Origin: Dreissena polymorpha
Lineage: Eukaryota > Mollusca > Bivalvia > Myida > Dreissenidae
DNA length: 64,000 nt
Assembly (NCBI RefSeq): GCF_020536995.1
Contig: NC_068358.1
Location: 82,527,749-82,591,748 of the forward strand
Direction: 5' to 3'
Part shown: positions 11,601-22,000 of the stretch, one piece after another
Layout of the letters: each line of letters begins with the position of its first letter
How positions within the stretch are numbered: position 1 is the stretch's first letter
Program-made: the position numbers and the translations under genes
The notes under the pieces: model-generated
Seen by the model: the letters and a program-made list of their open reading frames with translations, nothing else
Databases searched by the model: none
Told to the model about the DNA's origin: nothing

Positions 11601-12382
11601 GAAAACAGTATTATAATTAAAAGTATACCATGTACAGATGTAGTGAGACTTCCCATGCTGAGACATCTGATAGTGGATGATAATGTGGATCTACACTACA
11701 TCCCGGAAGTCCCAGATAATGATTATTTTCTCCAGATCTCAAAGGAGACAGTCTATGTTAGGTAATACGTACTATGAGGAACATCTAAAATAAATAACAC
11801 CTAAATTCCTTCTGAATATTTAAGAGCTGCTCCAGTAATTTACCCATATCTGTTGGATATATCACGATTCCTTTGGGAAACACGTTTTCAAAAATCTATT
11901 GACTGATTTTGCAACACATTTCATCAAACAAAACATTGCATAGTCATATATCTCATATTGCATTGTCAATGCAATCTCCTTTATCTTTAAATAGGTTAGT
12001 GGTATGTCATTTGCTTGAGTCCAGTTTATTTAATATATTAAAATTAAATTTACTGTCAAACAAAGTAGACGCTAACTAGCACTGTATTCTTTGGTAGTAT
12101 TCATATATCAAAAGATTAACGTTTCTCTTTATACCAATTGGCATTCAATTTCAGCATTAAATACTTAAACTATGGAGCCTGCACATTGTTTCATTGAATA
12201 TTATGTACATTTCAGCAATTTAAATGCAGAAAGGTCTGCAGTACACGGACTGCATATTGTCCTTCGCAGGGACCTACCGCGTGTCGTGTTGCCGCCAGAG
12301 TTTCAAGAGGTCTGCAAGAATGGGACACATTCTGTACCAGGACTGCAGGAGCTGGCATTGAGAGCTGTCTTTGACTTGATGG
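8617..12382 (+). pseudogene. LRRC28: LRRC28-like left copy, decayed duplicate (exons 2-6 only)
   Basis: Exons matching the right copy lie at 8617-8654, 9498-9673, 10183-10387, 11638-11761 and 12216-12382. All have identical lengths to their partners except exon 4, which is 205 instead of 207 nt. The 2-nt loss near 10326 turns RQLFVLSDL into RQLCPQ and a stop. Exon 1 is missing because the shared sequence starts inside intron 1 at about 6185. Exon 7 is missing because roughly 300 bases are absent near 12880, so that 'gtacaacat' runs straight to 'tctgttttatctcc'. Exon 3 also ends at a GC donor. Exons 5 and 6 stay open. It may still be transcribed, but it cannot make a full protein. Confidence 0.85.
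9330..9460. repeat. MITE-like repeat before exon 3, shared by both gene copies
   Basis: 'acggggcttaatgcatgtgc' is inverted as 'cacatgcattaattcccgtt'. The same insertion sits at 23050-23190 in the right copy, so it predates the duplication. Diverged relatives lie at 54660-54960. Confidence 0.65.
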
Positions 12383-12999
12383 GTAACAACCTAGGTTTTG
12401 GTTTTGACAATTCTGTTAGCTTCTTTCTGTATTGAAGTTTAAATTTTATTACAGGGGCTTATTGATGGTTGATATAGTATTATATATTCAAAATTTGAAG
12501 ATTATTTTTAAATTATAAATATTGGCTGGTGGTATAACCAGTGTTATTTTTAAGAAATAATTTTGGGTAAAGTGTTGGTTATTGAGGTAATAAACAATGG
12601 TTTGGTGATCCAATGTCTAGAAATAAGGGCAATAGTCTCAGTGCTTTGATAAGCAAGGGATCAACATACCATTAGTTATTACCACAAAATCAATACTTGA
12701 ATTATTTTCATTTTACCATGAATTAATGTCTTAATAATTTGTTTGATATTAGAAGTTTTTCCATCTATGCTTTTTCCTCTATCTGCAAAAAAATACACAA
12801 ATGCATTTTCTCCTGGAAATCATGAATGTTTTCCTTGAAATCTGACCCTTTGTTATGAACATATGCTTTTGTACAACATTCTGTTTTATCTCCATGTGGA
12901 AAGAAGTGCCTCGTGATTTGCACCAAGCATGTTACAGTTAATTGCTCATGCATGTATTGCATTAGATTTTTCATAGATGTCTATATTCAGAAGTCAAAA

Positions 13000-13526
13000 C
13001 ATCGTCGGATACACACGTTCGACCCATTCCGTTACTCTCCATTTATCGACCGTGGGACATAACGATCTCTTTTCACCGTTTTAGGGTGTGTCAAATCCAG
13101 TAATTTCATTGGATCTCTCATGGTTTCATGAGGATATTTTTTACCAATGATACAACTCGTACTATAGAGACTTCGGGTTTGTTGTCAAAATTGCGTCGTC
13201 CGTAGAAATGGAATTTCGTCGTGCATGTGTATACTTTAAAATTGAGAATTTAAACGACTATCAGAGTAAAATTATCTCTAGTCTCTTACATGGGCGCGAT
13301 GTCTTTTTAAGCACTCGGACAGGTGGATGGAAAAGCTTGGTTATCAAATCGCAATTATCCAGGCGAAGCATTGACACCTCCAAAGCGAAATTCTTTTTGT
13401 AAACTGCAATTTTGTTGGTCTACTGAAAGGTTACAGTTAAGGTCAAAACGGCGTGTATTGCTTATATTGTCCCACGGCTAATGCTGGAGAGTAACGGAAT
13501 TAATTAGTCGTGGGTATCCGACGATG
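13000..13526 (+). mobile_element. Pack-MULE-like element carrying a helicase fragment
   Basis: The TIR starts CATCGTCGGATAC and ends GTATCCGACGATG. Similarity between the ends extends about 62 bases (shared 'ttccgttactctcca' and 'ccgtgggaca'). A perfect 9-bp target duplication, AAGTCAAAA, flanks it (12991-12999 and 13527-13535), and the right gene copy has the empty site. Nine-bp duplications and TIRs of this length are typical of Mutator-like elements. The cargo is a piece of a RecQ-like helicase, with no transposase. Confidence 0.85.
13208..13402 (+). pseudogene. RecQ-like DNA helicase N-terminal fragment inside the MULE
   Basis: The frame of 64 codons reads MEFRRACVYFKIENLNDYQS, then KIISSLLHGRDVFLSTRTGG and WKSLVIK. 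F-x-I-x-x-L-x-x-YQ..II..LL-GRDVF plus TGGxKSL is the Q-motif and Walker A region of RecQ/DEAD helicases. The Walker A reads TGGWKS, where the family has TGxGKS, so it cannot be an ordinary ATPase site. The frame ends soon after and motifs Ia-VI are missing. It is a captured fragment, not a working enzyme. Confidence 0.65.
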
Positions 13527-14142
13527 AAGTCAAAAGTGTGGCCAATAGATTTTTATAAACATTCCTGTGTTGTTATTACATCTTTCAAGAAACAAAGCAT
13601 TTGAAAAGACAAGAGACGACATGATTGTGAGACAATATAAACAAGAGTTCTGCGGTCGGAGACATATGCCCAAAAAACAGGGCTTTGAACTAGTGACCCC
13701 AATTTCAATAGGGGTCATCTACTGTCCAAGGCCAATGCACATGTGCATTATCAAGCCAATCGGTCAATTCGTTGACGAGTTATTGATCGGAAACTATTTT
13801 AACACTTATTGTGACCTTGACCTTTGACCTAGTCCACAGATCCTACTATATGTTGGTACTGGACAAACACCTAGGCTTGGCGAAGGATTCGTGATATTTT
13901 GTTAGAGGTGGTCCACTGGAATGAATAAATATTTGAACCGCGTCTTGCGAAAATGCGTCTTATTCCATATGCGGCTAGCGATCGCGCAGTCTGCGCTACC
14001 CTATGGTGTCCAGGAAACATTGTGTAAACTTATAGCGGACAGCGTAGCTGGCCGTAGCATGAGACACATTTTCGCATGATGCAGATGATTTTTTGTTTAA
14101 ATTTTGACATGTCTTTTATAAAGTCATGTAATTTGTCACTTG

Positions 14143-14590
14143 ACTTGATTTAAAAAACACTCGATATTTGTGTATTTATATTATTATTTGTTTCAACAAA
14201 CTTTACACTATAATAACGATTTGTAAATGACCTTTATGTGCACGTAAAGGAAAGTTTCTTGCCATACATAACATTAAATAATGCGCCTTTTTGATTTTTA
14301 TTGGTGTAGATCTATTTCTTCAATGTTGTTGTGTACTTATTTCTTTTATGTAATTTTGTTTTAACAAATAAAATTTCGTACATGAACATAGTTATTAGTT
14401 TTGCATCTGATATATTCCGGTGTTTTGCGTACTAATATTTATATTAACATCGTTTCCAATATGGTTTGTGTGTATGTGCATGCACGTGTACACGTGCGGT
14501 CATTTTAGTGTGCACCAGGGTCAACGTATGGGTTTTCTGTGCTCAAACAAAAACATATTAAATCAAAAAGTAGGTCCCTGTCTCATTAAT
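14143..14590 (+). repeat. Upstream flank copy matching 1-320 plus 4040-4185
   Basis: The sequence 'taaatgacctttatgtgcac...ggtgtagatctatttcttca' matches 1-320, and 'cacgtgcggtcattttagtgtgcac...gtctcatta' matches 4040-4185. The intervening 3.7 kb of the left flank is absent here, so this is the empty site for the foldback element. It implies that the duplicated unit began well upstream of the gene. Confidence 0.75.
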
Positions 14591-17007
14591 ATCACACTGT
14601 CATACAAATATTACGGGCAAAAGCCCGCAAAGCGGGCGTTGACCGTTCATACATATGGAAATTTAGACATAAAATTACATAAGAATACCACATATGGATG
14701 CGTCTCAAAAAAATTTGCCACGCGACATATATTTTCGCGATGCTATTTATGACCTTGAACAAATAAAAAACACTTTGACATATGCTAAATCACATGTAAA
14801 TACATATCTCAGGAAAAATTATATCAATGACATCATGATTGTGTAGCGAATCGCACTAAATATTCTCGCATTATTTGTTTTTCTTCGCAACCGTTCCAGA
14901 ATTAAGTCATTACTCAATTATCTCCCCTGAATACTCATCTTCAGTGGGTATAAGCCGAAGACTGGTTCACTACATATAGTGACAGTCTTTACCAAACACA
15001 ATTTACGTGAACATAACCCGTCTTTAATATATTGCCGAGTCTCAGATTTCTGTCGAATTTATTTGCTTTGATCTTTTCGATATCTTATTGTTATTATCAT
15101 CCTGCCAAATCACAAACGCTTGTTAAAAAATAATTTGTTTTAAACATTATAGTTGGCATCTCTATTCTTCCAGTATTATCGCGGTATTTCAATAAAGACA
15201 CCCTACTGTTTATTTGTCAGAATTCGTGACGCATTTTCTATTCGCTCTCAGAAAGAAGTTGTACGTTTGATCATGAGCAATATTCTGGTAAGTTGTCGTT
15301 GTTATCCATTAGAAACACATTTATTCACAAAATTTAAAGATATTTCGATCTAACATTTTAGTCTTTTAGCTTTAATTTTTAACGTATTTACACCTCGTCT
15401 GCTCGCACTTTACCGATATCCCGAAAGGTTACATATCACTATAATAAGTTTAGGCCTAAAAACCACAAAATCCGATACCTTTGGATTTTTGTACCACAAT
15501 TTTACGTAAAAAATCTTCCAGATTCGAGATCAACAAAAAATAAGACATTTATAAAATGTCTGCATTATTGATCAGATTTTAAGAAATTTGTTGGTTTTCC
15601 GTCTTTAGAAGCTGTTCTGCCAAGGCAAGAACTGGGCATCACACAAGCCATTCTATCCAGCAAAACTGACAGTTTTGGTTTACAGAAATCAACAAAGGAG
15701 GGATTCCTGAACTATCAAAGTTTCCAAGCTATACACACAGTTATTATCTGTGGTGATCTTTATTGGTTCTGTTGGTTTACTTTGATGGAACATGTGTGAA
15801 CTTTTATAGAACTTTGAAAAGTCTATATCTGTCTATCTATAAACAAAAATCAGCTATGGTATAATAAGATCAGATGTGCAAACAATGTCAAAGGGTTGTT
15901 TAATTAACAATTTGAAGGCAATTATGCTGAAAAAAATATGAAAGTTCCCATGCAAATTTAGTCTGTATATCGACAAGTGTCTGCAAATAAATGTCAAACT
16001 AGTAATACACAACTTACCACAAGTATGTAAAAGCACTAAGTACCTGTTGTGATCATTTTTAGTAAGATAGTGTAATTCTAAACAGTATCAAATAGCTTGT
16101 TTAGTAAATGCATAGTGCAATTAATATGATTTCCTTTATATTGTGTAATTAATAAATTGGTTGTTACTTGTTAATCCATGATAAATGTTGTATGGCTAGT
16201 ACAAAACCAGCATTGTTAATTTTGTAAAAGGTAATAAAATAACACCACTTTGTAATTTGATATACGTAAATATTCGTGTACTGTAGGTTGATGACAGTGT
16301 TTTAGTATTACTTATTTTGTAACTATTATTTTATATGCAAATAAATGATGTGAAGTGTTTTGTATATCCACACAATACCACATACCTTTTTATATATGTA
16401 CTGTGTTATGTGTTATTTGAATGTTTAAATTAAAAAAATATGGATGATATAACATGATGCATTCTAATATTTGCATTCAAATTGTATCTATAGAGTTAAG
16501 TGTATGCAGTTTAGACTGTGCTTTAAGAATTGCTACAAAATGGCTAGTTTTTTAGTGGCGACAAAATATAAACTATTCGAACAATAGTTTGTGAAAGAAA
16601 ATTAGAAACCTGCCAGATACCTGTATTTATTAAATATTTTAATTGCGAAACAAGTATGTTGTTATGCTGTTACACATAATTGTACATTGATAATAAATAA
16701 GAAGACAATTAGCGGTGTTAACCTTTTTCCAACAGTAGAAATCATTCTTCTGATGAAGTCAGTGGTATACAGACGAAAGCTTCAGGTATGGCTTGCAATA
16801 CGTAGTGTGTGTTATTTGACAGTCTAAAACATATTGGACTAAAAAAAATCCTGTCAAATTTGTCAATCAAAATTTATTTGACACATCATATGATTTTGAT
16901 TATGTCAAATCAGTGTACTGTATGCTAAATGCAACTGCTTTAGCAAGCTGTCAAGTTGATTGAGACATTTGATGAAACAAACTGTTTCCGGGGTAGGACC
17001 AGTACTT
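14591..17007. other. Intergenic, no confident gene
   Basis: This is AT-rich DNA between the flank repeat and the TIR element. It contains overlapping small hairpins at 14616-14641 and a weak two-exon candidate at 15180-15290 and 15607-15700 that I cannot identify. The rest (15.75-17.0 kb) shows nothing recognisable. Confidence 0.5.
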
Positions 17008-17855
17008 AGTGTCTATACATGTATGACGTACCATGACGTCGAAAGTCTACAAGACCTACTAGGTAGAACGAGAAATGTACTTCGACGTACAATTTTCACC
17101 GACCCTTGAGTGTTAGCCAATCAGAAGACACCTTACATCTGTTGCTTTTAGAGATATTTGACATTGAACATTATTATTATTATTATTTATACCAAATTAT
17201 GCGACTATCGACCGCTTACTCATAGATATTGTGCGTATTTATTGACCTGGCGTGGCGGAAGTAACCTCTGACTTATGCAAGTTATCGTTATTACAAAATA
17301 CGACCAACGGGGAGGTGATTATACATTATTTATCCCGTTAATGTTTGGTAACTGTTTGGTTACCGTTGGGAATTTCCTACACAGTAATGCGCTGGACGGT
17401 CGTGATACTCCGCCCCGCATGAATAAATACTCACAATATGCTGAATAATTTTAATTTTAAAAAGGTAACAATTGAATCTTCTTCAAATTTGTATACATGT
17501 ATAATCTATTTCAATGCATTAAATACTTGAAACTTCTATGGGTTTTTTTGCCATTCTGATATTTATATTCATTTTGTCCTTAATTAAAAAAGAGATTTTA
17601 AACATTTATTATGAATAAATCTGAAGGAAAAGCGGCTCAATAGACAAGTGTTTTGATTGGCTGTTCAGAAAATGTGTACGTCGAAGTACAAACATGTATG
17701 TCGAAGTACAAATTGTACTTTGACGTACAAACATATACTTTGAAGTTTTTTTTATTTGTATGTCGACGTACAATTGTTGTACTTCGACGTACATTTCTCT
17801 TTTTACCTAGTAGGTCTTATTAACTTTCAACCCAAATGGTACGCCATAGTATGTC
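17008..17855. mobile_element. TIR element with internal 'tacgtcgaagtaca' repeats
   Basis: The left end ('gacgtac...aagacctactaggta...gagaaatgtac') is inverted at the right end ('gtacatttctc...tacctagtaggtctt...gtacgcc'). Six or so palindromic 'gtacgtcgaagtac' words lie at both ends, mainly 17675-17795. No ORF was recognised. Exact termini and target duplication are unclear. Confidence 0.55.
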
Positions 17856-17886
17856 TTTTGGTTATCTAAAGAATGCTCCCACTTAA

Positions 17887-18398
17887 AGGGATCTTTTCAC
17901 GCTTTGGTAAATTGACAAAATTGAAAAAAGTTGTTTCAGATTCGTAAGTTTTCGTTTTAGTTATGATATTTGTGAAGAAACAGTAATACTGAACATTAAC
18001 CATGCTCTAATATAGCCATTATATGCATCTTTTGACGATTTTAAAACCTAAAAATTATAAAGCGTTGCAACGCGAAACGATTGAATAATTTGGAGAGTTC
18101 TGTTTTTGTCGTTAAATTTTGTGAAACTACGAAGATTGCGTATATAAGGTATAAAATACGTCAAACATGTGTACTCGGCGGAATAGCTCAGTAGGCTAAA
18201 GCGTTTTTACTTCAGGACTCTGGCAGGACTCCAGGGGTAAGTGGTTCGAAACCTGCTCCGGGCAATGTTCTTTTCCTTTTTTAAATTTTTTTCTTGATTT
18301 TTTACTGGAGCTTTTACGATCCAATGTTTACATTTATCAATATAAAGCATTTAATGAATAAGTTAAAAAAATGCCAAAATCTGTGAAAAAAGGCCCCT
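17887..18398 (+). mobile_element. TTAA-flanked TIR element with tRNA-like core, copy c
   Basis: It has TTAA on both sides (17883-17886 and 18399-18402). The ends match copy a, and a tRNA-like core lies at about 18178-18264 ('aatagctcagtaggctaaag', 'ggttcgaaacc'). It sits about 450 bases upstream of the LRRC28 start codon. Confidence 0.75.
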
Positions 18399-18853
18399 TT
18401 AAGGGATCAATACAGAGACCTCCCAGTGACTAATCCAGTTAGCAGACACCCCATCCATTATACCACAGCCACTGAACCAGCTTTAAATTCCAGTGGCTAG
18501 AAAACAAAAAAACTATAAGATGCTAGATCTTTAAGCTAGGAACATGTAAACTCGTTTTAAGATTGAATTTTTAAGATGCATTACTTAATTATTGCAACAA
18601 TTATAATATTTTGAACACAATCATGTCCATATATTTATTAAAAATACATGGTTATCAAACATAAAATAAAAAGCTTTTGCCCGTAAATTAGGTAGCACCT
18701 ATAATCATATTAGCAATAAATTGTTTGAACATAAATAACGAACTTCAACTTTTCTATTTATCATTCGGTATGTAACCTTAATTTTGGCGAAATATTGCGT
18801 TGAGGTATTTTTTTTTGTTTTACTGTACGCAATTACTTCCCTTTCTTGTAAAT

Positions 18854-19039
18854 ATGCCACTATTTGGCTTAGCAAATAATGTCAGAATGTCTCTCGACCT
18901 TATTAATTCCAAGCAGTATTTTAGTGAACAGAGCGTTGTTTTGCTGAATTATGCGGGTCTGGAAGACAATGACATAAATGTGGACAGCTTCCTTCACGTG
19001 GAATACCTTTATCTTAAACGAAACTTGCTTACACAACTG
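18854..19039 (+). CDS. LRRC28: LRRC28 exon 1
   Basis: The ATG at 18854 gives MPLFGLANNVRMSLDLINSK and then the first LRR (VEYLYLKRNLLTQL). It ends in phase 0 at gtaggt. The frame is open upstream without another ATG back to 18800, and the internal Met (MSLDLI) is an alternative start. No counterpart of this exon exists in the left copy. Confidence 0.8.
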
Positions 19040-22000
19040 GTAGGTAATTTGGTTTACACAACCTTGTTCCATTTTTTTTGTAATGTAAATCACATGGAAA
19101 ACACACACGTACTCTCTAACTAATGAGATATTTGTGGCAGGATCGGTGTTATATTGCGCATTGTAAATCTATTTAAACATCATGCAATACATTTAGTGTT
19201 TCTGTTAATTATACCTGGGTTAAAATGAAACAAATATCAGAAAAAGAAGCTCAATATTCCCTAAAACATGTGCTTAGGTACACTCTGCTTGTGGTTTGCA
19301 ATGATTTGTTCATTAAATAGATGAATAGGATAGGATAGAGTTAAACATAATGCGTCTGATTTGTATCAAGGCTGATTTTGTCTTAATATTAATATTATTG
19401 TGCTTTTATTATTAAATTGTGATTAAGACACAGTTTATTGAGAATTGCAAGTGATATTATGGGAAAAAAATCTAACATGATTTTTGAATTTTGATCTGTT
19501 TAATGATTTTTGAATTTTTATCTGTTTAATTAAATTTAGAAACATGTGACAAGTATTTAGACCAAATTAACAATTTTGTATCAGAGAAAACCTTAATCTT
19601 TATGATGCTGTAGAGCTAGATAAAAAAAGCAGCCAATGGATATACTATTTCTTATAATAACTCTAATTATGACATAATTTGAATATTACTAATAAAAATT
19701 TAATTTCATTATTAGTACTCTGTAATCTTAAATAATTATTGTACATCAAACTTCCAGGGGCGTAGATTAGGGAGGCGGTTCAGTTTCTGTACTGGGAATA
19801 TAAAGGGGTTTGTTTGAGAGGGTTGTCCTCTCCTGTGGTTCCGAAAAAATTTATAATTACAATAAATATAATGCGTTTTGGGGGAACTTTCATTTTGATA
19901 TAAATGCCCGAATTTTGTCTCACTCTCAGTTTGTCATGAAATCAGTTTGTCCAATGCCGCCGACAACGACCCAGAAATCGCAACAGTTATTTTTTCTTTC
20001 CAAAAACTCGTGCTACTTTAAACATAAATAAAGTAAATGTTTATGTATTTTAATGACGGAGTTTAACAAGTGATATGAGAAATAATAACATTACCATTAC
20101 ATTCACAACACTTATATTTTATTACTGATGGACAAGTTTAACACCTGAAATGGGAAGACTGTAATAAATAACCACTTGAAAATACACAACAAACAATACA
20201 ATATGACATGATTAGTAAAGAATATATGCACATTTCGAGCACTATTTAAATACTGAACCAGGATGAATAAATATTATTAAATTAAGTTCAATAAACAAAA
20301 ATTAAGGCATATTTCATTTTTAAAGTCCCTAGAACTAAATCCACGCCAAATTATGTGTTGATTGAAGACACAATTTATCATGCACTGTTCGCGTAATGTT
20401 AATGCCAAGTGTAGTAGTGTCACATTCTATGAAAACTACCCGAAGATAGTTAACCCTGATTCATTCTTACTGCAAACTCATTGGCTAACAAGTCCATTGC
20501 GTCGGTCACACACCTGTGCATGTGGAGCGTCATGAGGTGGGTGAGTCTCTCCTGTGTCATAGACGTCCAGATGTACGTCTTCTGGCGTCTCAGGGCGGAG
20601 AATGACCTCTCACTGGTGGCGGACATTACCAGAACGTGGCGGAGGACGCGCATCACCTCTGTGAAAAAGAGGCGAGACTCAGGAAGCAAGTCGCGGAAGA
20701 ACATGACAATGTCCGTGATGGTCTTGACCTCCTTGCCCTGTACGATGACCTGATACGTCTCCAGCTGAGTGGTGAGCGCCTCCTCATTAAAGTCGTCCCT
20801 GTAGAAGTCCTTCATGCTCCGCAGATGAGTGGCGTAGTCACCATTAAGGGCGCAGCACACCAGAAAGTCTTAGAGGGATCTGAAGGTCTTGTAGCCTGGC
20901 TGAGCGAATCTGCCTTGATACACGCGATCACCAAATCGAATGCTTCAAAGTAGACCTGGGCCCTGGTCCCAACGTCATAGCGTTTCGGCACCTTGCATCG
21001 CCTGGGAACCACTGGCTCTCCTACGTCGACGTCATCGAGCTGGCTGTTGATGTCAACCCAAAACTTGTCGAAGGCATCGTCGGAGCGCTTGCTGGTCAAT
21101 GTTTCCATGTCATTGAAGCGACCCTCTGATGATGTGACCTGGGTGGAAACCAAAGAAGAGGTTGAAGCTCTCCATCTGGGACACGCCTACTATCCTGGTA
21201 CGGATCTCCGAGTCGTTGTGAACAAATCAAACCAACTAGATTGGAATGAACGCTGTTCTGGCTTTTTCTTCCTGAATGTATGCTTAGAAATTTTTAGGCT
21301 GATTAGAACTACTCATTTTGAACATTAAACAATTACATATATGATATTGCTTCAATGATTTCTAATCAAATAATAGCTGTTTTACTTAAAGAACACAAAT
21401 ATTTTCAATCAAATTAATGTTTTTCACGTGTATATTTACTCAAATTGTTTTAAGTGGCAGTTACCTTTGAATTAAAGCGATAAATTAAAATTAAAAGAAT
21501 AGCCTGTCCTTAATCAAAACACCAACAGTGCAATCACGGAAAATAATAAAACAATAAAATTAATGCAATGACATTTACCCGGGCCCCTGGTTTATGACAC
21601 CTAACAAGGGATATTGACACATCACTATTGGCAACCTCTAAGCAGACGGAGAGGGGACACATGGCTTCTGCACTGATGGCGCGTGATAACAAAAATACAT
21701 GTACTGGTTTTGTGGCGGCGATTTTTGGGGATTTTACGTTTTCTTTATATAAAGACGACTAGTCGAAATATTGGGGAGGCAGGCCGCCGCCCCTGCCTCC
21801 CCATAACCTACACCTCTGACTTCACAAATTCAAATTGACCAAAATTGACTTTTACACAAGTAAGATGTTTTCATCAAACTTGCTGTCAAAGTTTAATATG
21901 AATCACCAATCATATTTATTCTTGCTAATTACTTAATTTATTAGCCTAATAAAGTGAAAGGCAGTAGATTTTGAAGAATGGCTTTGCTTTAAGTGTTTTA

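Larger units (their letters stand above)
6185..13835 (+). repeat. Segmental duplication, left unit (gene part)
   Basis: Continuous similarity to 19070-31000, interrupted by insertions, begins in intron 1 ('aatgtaaatcacatggaaaa') and runs through exons, introns and 3' flank. It ends inside a 'gaccttgacctttgacct' tandem repeat at about 13835. Exons differ at only a few percent of sites, while introns differ more and carry copy-specific insertions. Confidence 0.85.

Noticed and set aside
16741-16800. Hammerhead-ribozyme-like core (CTGATGA ... GACGAAA)
   Set aside because: Stem II closes with only three pairs and an A-C mismatch at its base, and no convincing stem I/III with a UH cleavage site was found.
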